Shown here: positions 12,503 to 25,300 of the stretch, piece after piece
Layout of the letters: the number at the start of each line of letters is the position of its first letter
Position numbering within the stretch: the first letter of the stretch is position 1
From: Marsupella aquatica
Lineage: Eukaryota > Marchantiophyta
DNA length: 64,000 nt
NCBI GenBank assembly: GCA_973895155.1
Contig: OZ316891.1
Location: 21,204,001-21,268,000, forward strand
Direction of reading: 5' to 3'
Program-made: the position numbers and the translations under genes
Notes under the pieces: model-generated
Database searches by the model: none
Seen by the model: only the letters and a program-made list of their open reading frames with translations
What the model was told of the DNA's origin: nothing

Positions 12503-13497
12503 ACATCCTAGTAACCCTGCACCCAGACTTGCATTACCCTATACTTCAATTACTCTTAGAAGGGGTTCCCCTAGAGAGAGGCCCCCAAGTTTGACTCGCC
12601 AGATCATTTCCCGCTCAAATTCCCGGCCAGTCGGCTCCGTCCCATCCCCTTCCTCCCGTGATAACCGCCATCCCGTCGACGGGGTTCCCGTTCATTCCAT
12701 TCTTCCCGTCCATCACGGTTTTCCCGTCCGTCCATCACGGTCTTCCCGTCAGCTTAGTCGATGTACCGCCCGTCGACCCCGGTACTTACAAACACACTAC
12801 AACAGAACACGAGAGAAGAGAAGAGAGAAGAAACCCTTCGACTCGACTAAAACCCTGAGGGCGGCCACAAGCAACGAAGAAAGTGAGGGAAAGACAGAAA
12901 TCACACCATTGAAGCGGTTGAGTGCAGGGAAGGCGAGTTGGCAGAGGGCCCGAGCGAAGCGAACAGGGGAAGAAGGAGCTGAGCGAGGGTTGGTGGTGTT
13001 GCTTTTCCTTCTCATCGTGGAAATTGGGGCTCCTGGCTACTTGTTAGCTCTAGATTCTTCTTGGTGGTGTTCTTAGGCTTCTTTAGGCCTTTGTCCTTCA
13101 GCATTTGGACCCCGTTTTGTGGTGGTTATGGTGTCCTTTCTTCTTTTTGCAGTAAGTGCAATGAGTTTCTCAACGTCGTCTTGTGTCTAAAACAGCAGCA
13201 GCAGGGCACTCTTGCCGGTGAAGAAGAAGGCAAGGAAGTTGGCGAACAGCTTCTTTAGGGTAAGGAGAGTTGTCTCCGTCGTAGTTTGTTAGGGAGGAGC
13301 GAAGGCGGGAGGGAGGGATATATTGGTCTGTAGTCTGAGCCTTGCAGAATTCGGGAAGGGTTTCTTTGGAGGAGAGAACTGGAGACTGGCTGGGTGGATT
13401 CGTACGAGGTGTACATTGTGGATCTTGACTGATTAATCCAGCATCAGTCTGCTGCTCTGCGATTGAGGCAGGAAGTTGATATCGACTGCGTGCCAGA
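12503..13497 (+). promoter_or_regulatory. Promoter and 5' leader of CCT1
   Basis: A C/T-rich stretch with repeated ttcccgtccatcacgg words (12640-12760) is followed by A/G-rich leader-like sequence (12790-12960) containing aaaccct words typical of housekeeping leaders in plants. The ATG lies at 13498. A frame of 161 codons crosses the area but resembles no family, and I treat it as leader. Transcription probably starts near 12790; this is inference. Confidence 0.45.
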
Positions 13498-16400
13498 ATG
13501 TCTGCTCCTCAGACCGTGGACTTGTTCGGAGATCGACAGACCGGGCAAGATGTCCGGACTCAAAACGGTATGCCGGGCGCTTTCCATTTGGTTGCTGCTC
13601 ACGCGAGATGTCTATAACGTTTCTGGAGTCCTGCATTACGGAACGTGGTTGTCATTTTATCGTATCTATGTTGCGTCTCTGGAACCAACTGCATTGGCTT
13701 GGCGCTAATCGGAAGACTGGACGCTGTCTTGCTGTGGATTTTCGTCGTTTTCTTCTCTCCACTGCTGGGCGGGTGTGTTACTGCTTGATCCCGGGGTTCT
13801 CCGATGAAACTCATGGTGTGTGTGTGTGTGTGTGTATTTTGGGGGGGAAATTTGCAGTCATGGCCTGTCAAGCGCTGGCCAACATTGTGAAGAGCTCCCT
13901 CGGGCCTGTGGGCCTGGACAAGGTAGGCATTTCTCTCTGTGGATTTCTCCCTCTAACCACGAGTACCGAAAGCGAGTAAATCTGTGTCCTGCATCAATTC
14001 TTCGTTATGGGCCTCGACTGTTATAGTTTCATGTGATTGCTCTCACTCTTTGGGTAACTGGTTCTGGATGGCATTATGGATAAGATCACAATATTTCCTC
14101 TTCATCATCGCGCATTGCTTGGTCAACGCAAGGGGAGCGTGACAGTCGTTCCATGATATTGTTTAAGCAGTGTGATGAATCTTCAGATTTGCCTAGACGG
14201 ACATCAATTTATAATTCTCACCCTTGTGGCATTGCCTCTTCGCTTATGTTGGCCACGGAAGGAAGTATTCGTTGTCCAATTGATGTCTTTGCCATGCTTG
14301 TTTGGAAATTAGGTCTTACACTAGGAATATGTGCTTTTCGAGTGCCTGCCTCGCGTTTATGTTGTCCCATCTCGCGAAGAACTGCCCCTCAGTCTTCCTT
14401 CGACACGAAATTTGAAATGCTCTTTTCTACAGCTATCGGGTGATGAGTTCAGGGAGCTGTCTTGAGCCTCACGGATCAAAATTGCGATTGACTTAGTGGG
14501 AGGAGCTTGCCGTGTTCTCTCTAATTGACAAAGTTAGTCCTAAATCTTGTTAAATTTCTTTCTATGAGGCTTATTTGAGGGGATTGTGCAGATGCTTGTG
14601 GATGACATAGGTGACGTGACTATTACAAATGATGGTGCAACCATACTAAAAATGTTGGAAGTAGAGCACCCTGCTGCAAAGGTACCTGTTATGTTGTCAC
14701 GACGTCCCTACCGCCAAATCCTCAGTTTTTAAAGTGGGTGTTTGCCTCTAGCAGATTTGTGTCAGTTGTGACCTATTGTTTCTAGTAAAGGGACAGTAGT
14801 TGGTTCGCTTTGTTGGGCTTAAATGCAACTCGAATGACCTACATTGGTAGATTTCGGATTAGCTTTACGGTGCTTCTCACTACGCCAACTTACCTAGAAG
14901 TGTGGTTGAGCAGGTTTTAGTAGAGTTGGCCGAACTCCAAGACAGAGAAGTTGGAGATGGAACCACTTCCGTCGTTATTATTGCTGCTGAGCTTCTCAAG
15001 GTAGTTCATGAAGTTATTGAGGAATGCGTATACTAAGAACTCGTATTCTGCTACGTTTGATACACTTTGCATCTAAAGCCTTTAGTGTGCTTTCTTCTAT
15101 CACTTCAAATTTTGGGGGACAAACTATCGGACGACCATAGAAAGTTAGAGTTACCTGATCAAGAGGCTGCTTTTATTTGCAGAGAGCAAATGATTTGGTC
15201 AGAAACAAGATTCATCCAACGTCTATCATCAGTGGATATCGCGTAAGCTCTCAAACTTTTGGTGGGACCATCAAGTTATATATCCTGCGCTTCACATCGG
15301 TAATTGCTAATCGCTGCAATGTGAGGTAGGTCTGGATGTGGTACTCATTATTCATCTGTGTGATTAATTATTCCGTTACTGGATGTTTCAGCTTGCCATG
15401 AGAGAGTCTTGCAAGTATATTGAAGAAAAACTGGCAGTCAAGGTACTTCTGCACCTTTTTTAACTCCAGTTGATGCATTAAATCTGTTAGTCATTGTCTT
15501 AGGAACGTACCTCTGTTATATCCCGTATGGCCTTTAGAGGGCACACTGTGAAACGTCCATATTTAAATGATTTCATTTGCACAGTGAATTTTATTTGAAT
15601 TTCGCACCATCGCATTAGGTAGCAAACAATAGGATAGGACAATAGGATAGGACTTGCTGATGTCATAGAAGTTGAATTGAATATGTAGAAGAAAAACTTA
15701 AACATTCTTCATTAGGGGTTTAGGGGTGGTTTCTAGAAATTGGTTCCTTAAATTATAAAATAGACATTAATAACTGTCTTAAATATGTAATAAAATCAAA
15801 AGGACCATTGAGGATGTTACAGAGGTAGTGTACTGTAACCTCTTACACGTTTTACAAGACGAGACATGTGGTTGTTCACGTGGAAAGGGTTCGTATTAGC
15901 CTTCCCTTCGTCTCTTAGATTTGCGTAACAGCCCTATCATTTAGCTGAGGTGGTCGTTCTTCTAGTGTGATGTTTAGGGTTTAGGGTTTAGGTGGTTCCA
16001 TAAATCCTTAGGAAAGTTATAACTGGCACCATCAGATCTCGCCCACCCTGATACTGTGATATTGTCTTTCAAGTCTTGACATTGCTGACTGTCGTGTCCC
16101 AGGTTGACAAGCTGGGAAAAGAGTCACTAATCAACTGTGCTAAGACGAGCATGTCATCCAAAATTATAGGAACAGACAGTGACTTTTTCGCGAAAATGGT
16201 ATGCTCAAGTCACGTTACATGATGGCATTTTTTTGGTTAAATATGTTCCTTCGACTCCCTTAAACGGGAATTACTGTCTTGCATAAGCCTGTTGATTTTG
16301 TTTTATGAAGAGGAAATTCGTCTTCACATTTCTGGTTGCCAGACGTCTTAGTTTTATTCCATATTAAATTATAGACGTCGGACGGCATGGTTAAGGACTT

Positions 16401-19400
16401 GCTTGGAGCGGCAGTTTAATCTCAACCGTTGAGTTGGAACGTCGTAATTTGACACGCAAGAATATGGGTCTTTTATATCATTGTAGCATTTCAAACAGTT
16501 TATTCTGCTACATGAATACTTGTGTTTCCAAACTGCAGGTGGTTGATGCTGTACTGGCTGTGAAATCCACGAATGATAGAGGGGATGTGAAATATCCAAT
16601 CAAGGTGGGTCTATGCAACTAATTTGAGTAGAGTAGCTTTTGTATACTTATCTGCTGCCACTACTGTCCCTGAGAGTTCTGTAGATTGAGAGTTCTGTAG
16701 ATTAAGACTAATGGCTGAAAATATATAATCAGGCTTTCAATTGTCGTAGGATTAGTTTGATAGTAGTCCTTGTATTGACAGGATTTCCTGACTTGAATGA
16801 TGATGTTTGGATGTCCAGGCTATAAACGTATTGAAGGCGCACGGAAAGAGTGCTCGAGAGAGTTATCTCCTAAATGGCTATGCTCTGAATACGGGCCGTG
16901 CCGCGCAAGGCCTGGCAAAGCGTGTATCTCCGGCTCGAATAGCCTGTCTTGATCTGAATTTGCAGAAGTCAAAGATGCAGATGGGCGTCCAAGTACTAGT
17001 CACGGACCCTCGGGAGCTTGAGAAAATTCGCGACAGGTAGCTATAATTGTATCCTGAAAGCAGCGTCATCTTCTTTGAAGTTCGGTCTTCTCCTGAAAGG
17101 TGCAGCATATTCTAATTTCAGTTTTTGAACTTGTGCAGGGAGTCAGATATTACGAAAGAAAGAATAGAGAAGATTTTGAAAGCTGGTGCAAATGTGATTC
17201 TTACGACTAAGGGCATTGATGACATGTCTCTAAAGGTTTGGTGCTGTGGAAGATCCCATCCTCGGTCGGTTTCTCTTGATTTGATGCTTACCAACAGGAC
17301 GGTTACCTTCGACGACAATTCTGCCGCCGATTCTGAGGATTGGGGAATTTAGATCTCTAGTCTGGTCCTCAATCTTTTGGACCTCGTTGTGGGCTATTCA
17401 TCGACTCTCATTCTGTAAATATTGTGGATGGCAGTACTTTGTCGAAGCGGGCGCAATAGCTGTGAGGAGAGTTCCAAAAGAAGATATGCGCCATGTTGCC
17501 AAGGCAACTGGAGCAACTCAGGTAGATAAGCAACTTGGGCTTGTTTGCTAGTAACTACACATGCAATATCTAATTCGTTGTCGCTTGCGGTCATTTTTTA
17601 ACTCAAGTATTGTATAGCCGGTGTTTAAAGTGCATGTACTATATGTTTTAGGAGCTCTGGGCATTTGATGTAAAGAAAAACCAAAGAATTGCAGCCTCAG
17701 ATCTCTTGGTACTTCTGGAACGAATTCCCCGAGTTAGGGCATGTCTCTGATTCTGTTTTTGATTTTGACGAACCCGCGGGTCTTGTTTTGTTGCAGGTAC
17801 TTACATTTGCTGATATGGAAGGTGGGGAGACATTTGATGCTTCTTTCCTCGGACACGCTGAGGAGGTTGTGGAAGAAACTGTAGCTGACGACGATGTAAT
17901 TCTTATCAAAGGAGCTAAGAGCTCAAGAGCGGTACGTTTGTTACCTCGATCCGTTTTGTGATAGTTCCTGTGAGTCGTGTTGAGCCAGGATGTTGTTGGA
18001 ATCCGGTAGGTGCATATCTTCAGTTTGAAGTTTGAAGCTATAATCAATCTGAATTTGTAAGCACTGTTTATCTGGGTTTCCGTCTGAGTTCGGGGAGTGT
18101 GTCGTGGTGCTTGATTTTTCAGGTTTCTATCATCTTGAGGGGTGCAAATGACTACATGCTTGATGAAATGGAACGATCATTACATGATTCTTTGAGCATT
18201 GTTAAGCGCACTTTGGAGTCCAATCTGGTATGTACTCCACCTTGATCATTTCGGTGACGGTGGACACCATTTGCTGCCGATATAGGGATCGATTTTTATT
18301 CTTATTTTGTGTCGAGCTCTGGAGTTCGCTCTGTTATGGACGTATCTTATACACAATGTGAGAATCATCATGCATAAGACTCTGTTTGGCAGGTTGTACC
18401 TGGAGGAGGGGCTGTCGAGGCAGCTCTATCAGTGTATCTAGAAAACCTGGCAACCACGTTCGGATCTCGGGAGCAGCTAGCAATTGCAGAATTTGCCGAG
18501 GCACTCCTTGTTATTCCCAAGGTACCTGTCCTTATCTATTAACTGCAAGGCATTATGCTATTGTTTTTCTCAATGCCCTTAGTTCCCCTGAGCAAAATAT
18601 ATCGTTACTTACAACAAGTTTGTCCTGGCATAGCCTTGCTAATATTGTTTGATAACTTCATCTTGATTTATACTCCATGTATTTCCATTGTTAAAATGAG
18701 TTGTGACCTTGTTGCCAGTTCTTGAACTACTCCACCATTTTGTTTTAGTGCATTATTCAAGTACCTTTCCTAAATTTTATTAATTATGCTTATTGCGGCA
18801 CGGTCAGTTCAGAAGTAAGCAAAAATCATAGTTGCATGTGTTATAACATTAAATTGATACCAGTTTTCGCAGTTGTAACTATCGACTTGTTAAGTTTTTG
18901 CAAAGCTTCAATCAATGGTTTGAGCATCTCGTATCGAAATAGCTATCAGCAGAACAGTGAGGGCAGGTAGTTAATATCGGTGTCCTACTCGCAGGTGTTG
19001 GCCGTGAATGCCGCCAAGGATGCTACCGAGCTTGTTGCAAAACTACGGGCCTATCATTACAATGCACAGAACAAGCCAGACAAGCAACATCTAGCAGGGT
19101 AATCTTGTCTACCAAAATATTATTCAGAATATGGAAACTCACTCTTTCTGCGAAAACTCGGAATAGTTTTGCTCAGGCTATATTGCAAACAGAGAACTAC
19201 AGTTGCTCATTGCTGTCAAATGTGGAGGTAGAAACTGGGACTTTAGGCAGGTCCTAGAACAACTCCTTCATCCACTTTGGGCAGGTCCTGGCACAATTCC
19301 TTCATCAGGCTGTGCACAAAGCTTAGAAGTTCTTAAGTATCAGTATCTGACAATGTTCATTGCAGGTGCGGACTTGATCTGATCAAGGGTGCTGTTAGAA

Positions 19401-19736
19401 ATAACCTAGAGGCAGGTGTAATAGAACCCTCCATGAGCAAAGTGAAGATCATACAGGTGCGTGTCGTTCTTAACTAAACTAATTATTATTTGCGGGGTAT
19501 GACGGTAGCACAGGGTGGAATATAGGCGTTTAGCTCCTTGTGTTTGATAGACTGTTGCGTTATTACAATGAGCATTGCACTTGGTTTGAGGAGATTAAAA
19601 TTCCCTCTTATTGTATTGTTGATTGGTCTTTCATGACTTTACTACTGTGCAGTTTGCAACTGAAGCGGCCATCACCATTCTCAGAATTGATGACATGATC
19701 AAGCTTTTTAAAGAGGAAGGTCAAGATGAAGGTTGA
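13498..19736 (+). CDS. CCT1: T-complex protein 1 subunit alpha (CCT1)
   Basis: Alpha subunit of the cytosolic group II chaperonin CCT/TRiC, which folds actin, tubulin and other clients by ATP hydrolysis. Seventeen exons: 13498-13567, 13858-13922, 14592-14681, 14914-15000, 15183-15242, 15392-15442, 16103-16198, 16539-16604, 16819-17036, 17139-17235, 17435-17521, 17797-17931, 18123-18227, 18393-18521, 18995-19098, 19366-19456, 19653-19736. The sum is 1635 bases, 544 residues, the usual length. All junctions are GT-AG with matching phase. Hallmarks are [11 protein letters not shown] near the N terminus, [10 protein letters not shown] at 55-64, the nucleotide-binding GDGTTS at 89-94 and GGGAVE near 413-418. 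No damage is seen. Intron 6 (660 bases) is AT-rich and holds a telomere-like repeat. The gene converges on the F-box/LRR gene, with 2.6 kb between stop codons. Confidence 0.97.
15973..15992 (+). repeat. Short interstitial telomere-type repeat
   Basis: Nearly three copies of TTTAGGG, the common plant telomere unit, sit inside intron 6 of CCT1. A weaker relative (ggggtttaggggt) lies near 15715. A further TTTAGGG motif occurs near 44608 in NOP10 intron 1. Confidence 0.8.
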
Positions 19737-20824
19737 TGATTGAAGTTTTGTAAGGTAGGATTGAAGCATATTGGCTGGGTAACACTGACAAACATAGCAC
19801 TAGTTCACGTCGTGCGCCCATTTTTGGTAGTGTAATCCATTGAAGGCTGCATAGGAATGTCTGTTACAGTAGTCTTTGATGGATGGATCATGTCAACGAG
19901 GATCTGGCAATTCGGCGTCATTTAATGAAATGCATGAAGTGGATGTCATTGAGCCGGTGGGTCTGTGTATGTTTGCAAGCACTTCCCATCTTTATGAAAC
20001 AACTTGCAGTTGAAGTACAGTAGATGATTGCGCAAGCTGGGACAAACTTGCAAGGACCTCCTGCGCTCGTTAAACATTTTGCAATTCAAGTACATGTTTG
20101 CACAAGCTGTGAATTTAAGGCTGATTTAAATTGGTCGCAAATGGATGGTGCAAAAGGGCATGCAAAGTATAATCAAAAAGGACGCTAAATTCACTCACAT
20201 TTCTGCACAATCTAAATCTATGTTGTCCTGAGAAGGCTGGGTGAAAGTGTGAGCCCAAATCAAGGCCTTGGGGGTAACAAGCCGCAATGTGGGTGGGAGG
20301 AAAGCAGGAGTGGGTGGGCAGCCGGTTGCAGGGCAGCTGAACTTCTGTTGGGAATCACAAGAGGGGAATGGGAGGAAGGGGAATTAGGTGAACCTGGTCA
20401 ACACGCTCGCCCAACCTGGCCTGGTGTCTTGATTTGCTAGACAACATTAGCTCATGACGAGACTTTTGTTTGACCAATGCAAGGCCGCACTTACTTCACC
20501 AAAGTTGATAGGAATGGACTCAACTCTGACTCAACAATGACCTGCACCACATACAAATCCACAAAGTAGCAAGGGACACTTGGCCATTATCTTGTTTCAA
20601 GCCTAACAAGCTTTTGTGATTTGATTAGCATAACCAAATCAAAAAAGATTTAGTCTTGCCATCATCTGAGACACAGGGTTTGCACCCATTTGCTTGTTTG
20701 GAGTCCCTTTACGAGGTACACTCTCTTCTTCCTAAATTTTTATTCCTCCTTGGTTGACCATCGGGCTCTAGGTCATGCCCATGGCCCTAAACTGATAGTT
20801 TGTCCTGGACCGCCTGCAGTATTA

Positions 20825-20911
20825 CAACTCACAAGATGCACTTTTGCTTGACAACACTTGTACGCAACAACTCACAAGATGCACTTTTGCTTCACAACAC
20901 TTGTACGCGAC
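20825..20911. repeat. 43-bp tandem duplication
   Basis: The segment caactcacaagatgcac, followed by ttttgctt and acaacacttgtacgc, starts at 20825 and again at 20868. A third, shorter, degraded echo (cacttgtgcttcataacac) follows near 20932. Confidence 0.75.
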
Positions 20912-21060
20912 GGTATTCGACCCCCAATGACACTTGTGCTTCATAACACTTGTGCTAGACAGAATTTCCACATGAGTCTGGTCTATCTCCAAGTGAACCC
21001 CATGGACAAATCAATTATGGACCTCCCCTCAGCATTTCAAGTGCAGCTCTCCTTACCTGT

Positions 21061-21256
21061 TGCAATGGTGGTTTATCACCAAGACAAGACAGTATTATCA
21101 AGAAGCTAATGACAAGATAATCCGTAGCGAAAACACTGCAGCTAATCCCATCGCCTTTTGCAATGGTAGTTTAACACCAAGACAATACAAAGTATTATCA
21201 ACAAGCTGATGACAGAAATCCATCGCAAAATCGCTCCGGTACTGATCCCACTATTT
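21061..21256. repeat. Imperfect 98-bp tandem duplication
   Basis: The copies starting tgcaatggt at 21061 and 21159 share gtttatcaccaagacaa, agtattatcaa and agct.atgaca blocks in order at an offset of 98 bases. Small indels show the duplication is not recent. Confidence 0.65.
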
Positions 21257-22347
21257 CAATACCTTTTCTTTCCCCAGTTAAGCAACACACCTGCGTCAGA
21301 AGCCCATGACTCGTCCAGCAAAATCTTGCCAACATGCAGCTACTCCACATGTAGGTGCCAAAGAATGTTGCGACCAATCGATTCAATGTATGAACTAGAC
21401 AAAGAGTGTGGTCCATCTATTTCGTTTACATCCCGTTCTCATCTAGAACTCTGCCTGATATATAAAAAAGATATAACAAGGCTGTGTGAAACCAAAGTGC
21501 TCAAAAGTATCTCTTAATCACCATCAGGACCATATACAAGATATGCTTATCAGGCCGTGCAATAACAGCAGTGTTCAAACTCTTGAAAGTTTGTTCAATG
21601 GGTGTACAATATGGACACATAATGAGGAAGTGGAAACGCGAATCGCCGTCGGCAGAGTGCAGGCTACAAGATATACTGGCCCCTGGTATCATATTTGGCC
21701 TGTGCACGGTTGTTAACACGTGAAGTGAAATTGGACACACCACACAATCGGATCACCGCAATGTATGCATGGCCCTGACATAGGTTGCAACCAATCCTCT
21801 CACAATACCTACCAAGTTTGCTCTTACCTCTGGCTTGAAACCCTCAGAATTTGCCGCTACAAAAACAGAGTGTTCTCAAGTTCTACAGTTTTGGTGGGGT
21901 ATCTCGATGACGAGGCCACTCCTTGCGTTGTGCTGAAGTACATATGAAACTATCGCCAAAATTATTTGGAAATTCTAATCCTCCCAAGCCTTGATGGTTA
22001 GGGTAGGAATCACATTCAGAAGCGTCTACATTTATCACTGAGTACTGCGACTCTGTATGCATTGACCTTTGTGCTTGGGGGTGATATTCCTAATCGATAC
22101 GTGTTTGCTCAAAACTCCTTTTGGAAAAAATCTGGGTTTGATGAAGGTGCGAGTTATAAACCAATCAAAATGCTCATCACACTCAGACCAAAATCTGCTT
22201 CAAGCTCCTTGACACATGTCTGCTGGCCATGAGAAGCAGTCCTTCCAACGTAACATGCTCAGCAATCTCGGCAGACGTCGCAGAGTCTAAGTAATATCTT
22301 GTGCTTGGAAGGGCGAATGTCGCTTGATGGTCAAGATGTCACTGATC

Positions 22348-25300
22348 TCACGTTGACATCGTGCTGTAGAGACGCTTCAATCCAGGACAAACTAATCGCA
22401 TCCGAGCAAGTGCAGCAGAGGAGACCTGAACAATCACAAAACTTATCAATGCCTACCTTCTCCCCTCATCCGGCCAACTCTAACAAGAACAAACACTTTA
22501 CATTCTGAGTGCATAGCCTGTAAATGGCAACGTGATTCACTGAAACCACTCATAATATCTTTGCATCTCACCCTTGAGCAACTGCGGACATCCAACGTCT
22601 CCAAAAGATCACAACCCTGTATAGCTCGTTCTAACATTTCAGCTTCAATCCCACAAGACTGCCACGCCAATCCAGAAGAGCACTTCGTCAATGAAAGTTT
22701 TCTGACACTCCGGAAAATAGGGGACTAAATTGCACACAACACGTTATCATTAAACCTAAGGTAGATGTTCACATTTGTACCTCCCAAAAGCTAGATGCCT
22801 CTATTTAATCAAAGTAGCAAACGAATCTGTAAACTAGTCCAAGACTTATAATCAAGGAAATATCGGAAGGGGATCTACTGATAGGAAAAGATCTACAGAC
22901 AATAAGTTTACACAACCGCAAATGAACATGAGGAGGGGTGCCCGTCGCTCAAACCTGCAGGAACAAACTCAAAAGGCGGGGACAATCCAGCTGAAGCACC
23001 GCCAGTCCAGCACATTGACTGAAAACCAAGAACATAACTTAGTTTCTCTCATATGAAAGAATTCCTTAGCAAACCAAAACAGAACCGAATCTTTATTTCA
23101 CGGGATTCATATTCACTTATCTTTAATGGACTCGCATATATTCATCCTAAATTAACCACAAAGCATTCCAGGGAGATGGGAGGCTGCGTGGAAATACCTC
23201 AAGTTTAGTGATGTTAAGTTTACACATGATAGGTGCACCTCCCGAATATTGACAGATAGGGATAGGTTGAGCGAGGACAAATGAAAGCAAGCTGCAAACC
23301 GAGGGATGAACACTTTTTTAATATGTGGGCATCCAACACAGCTGAGGTTCTGCAGGGCCCTGACAGGCCCTACTTCTGCATCCATGGATACATCACAATC
23401 CAAAAGGTCCAGTGTTGGGGTCTCCAATTCTGCACTTGGGCTGGCGACATCAGACACAGGGAAGTCCATGAGTCCAGACATTGTAGGATCATTGCCAACC
23501 AATTTCTCCTTGTCCTCGATTTCGATCTGAGTGCAGCTGGAACAATTGCATCCCGAGATTGCTATGTCCTCTGGCTGCTCCCTTAGATTTCCTGGGCAAT
23601 TATCTTGCTCAGGAGACAACAATACTTCGTTCATTCCAATCTCCTCAGCGCTGCTTACATCTCCAGAGGCAGCCGCTGTTAGAGGAGGAGACGATACCCG
23701 TGCCCATAGAAAATCTGTCACGTGGGTCAACCCATTTAAGCTCACATGAGATAGATGGGGGCACAAAGCCATTACTCCTTCAATAGCGGAATTCCCCAAG
23801 CTGCCGTACGACAAATCCAATTCCCGCAACTCCGGAAGCACTTTCCCTCCATGTAAGGCATTTAATGCTGTATCACTCAGATATTTACAGGCAGAAAGCC
23901 GCAAAACCTGCAGTGATCAAAACGGTCCTTCTTAGAACGAGAGCCTTGCTGAACTCGTTGCAAGTGCCGAGAGAGTGGGAGAAAATATTACGATCGAGAG
24001 GAAATGGCAATTATTTTTCTAGGAAAGTGTGCAACAAAAATGCTCCCAACTAGAAGTAGTCTGGAGAAAGAGCCCTAAGACTTCGAATCACGTCCAGCGT
24101 GAACAGCAGAAGGGCCAAGAAGCCTACCATACACTAGTAGGCGTTCCAGATATTCCAGAGAGAGAAACTTCAACAGTGCAGGGTAAACAAGAGACGGACC
24201 TTCAAGCCAGGGCAAGCCTCGAATATCGGTGACAGGTCTGTCAGAAATGTATATGAAAGATCCAGAGTTGTAAGATCTTTCAACCTCTTCAGAGAGAGCA
24301 GCCCAACTGGTCCAACAGATGGACAAGATGCTAATACCAACGATTGTATAGACGGGCAAGAAGATGTCGTCTCGTCTAGGCAATCATCACCCAGTTGACT
24401 GGATCAACACAACGGATCACAAGCAGAGAACACATCAGCTTCCCAACAAGGCATGTAGGAGAATCAATAAACCTCCTGTTTGAGGTGGAAATATAAATAT
24501 TGACAAACAAGAGCACCTTTCAACCATACGAAAGAAAGAGTTGCCACCCTTGTAACCTACGTACCTGCAGTATGATGCATCAAGGGACATCAGGGCAGGG
24601 CAGCGGAGGACAGCTTGGCTTAAAACACCACATCCTCTTAGATCCAGACTGGTCATTTGTGATGCTTCAACCCGAAGCTTCTTCAAATGAGGGCAGATTC
24701 CAAGATTCAGAGAGAGCAACCCCACCTGTAGACGGTAGTCATGTCAGAACAGCATACTCACATTTCTTCAAAAGTGGAAACCAGACTGCAAAGCAACAAC
24801 CAAAGGGAACAACAGGAACTAGAAATAACATTGAGCGGTGCTGATATGCACATATGGACAAAATCCCAATACTATTTCACTCACAAAGATCGACAAATCC
24901 AGATTCCTCAAAGAACGAACGGCAACCAAGTCCATACATTCTTTTAAGTGGAAAGAAAAAGAATCTATGCCTACCGGAGCAAAGGATGCCTCCGTCAAAT
25001 GGTCACAACCGTCAAGATGCAACTGCTGAAGAGCAGGGCAGACCACCTTGAGTGACACTATGTTACGGCAACTGCCTAAAGAGAGGCTTTGAAGTGAAGA
25101 GGAAGCCAATTTGACATTATTTAAGCCCTGCTCCCCATACACAACACACGTCAGTACACCTAGCAGTATTTGCCAGAGTCAGTGACAAGTTTCCACATAA
25201 CGAGCGATGAGTAAGGACCATCGTAGCCACTCTTACAAAGAAAATTTTTCACATATTCCCGCGAATAGTTTCGAAAACCCCACTCCTTCACTAACTACGT

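Larger units (their letters stand above)
19737..22347. other. Intergenic DNA between convergent genes
   Basis: The interval contains the 3' untranslated regions of CCT1 (plus) and of the F-box/LRR gene (minus). No further protein-coding pattern is visible. Two tandem duplications inside it are listed separately. Confidence 0.55.

Noticed and set aside
12591-13076. 161-codon plus-strand frame upstream of CCT1
   Set aside because: It is rich in Arg, Ser and Pro from C/T- and A/G-biased sequence, matches no family, and lies where the CCT1 leader is expected.
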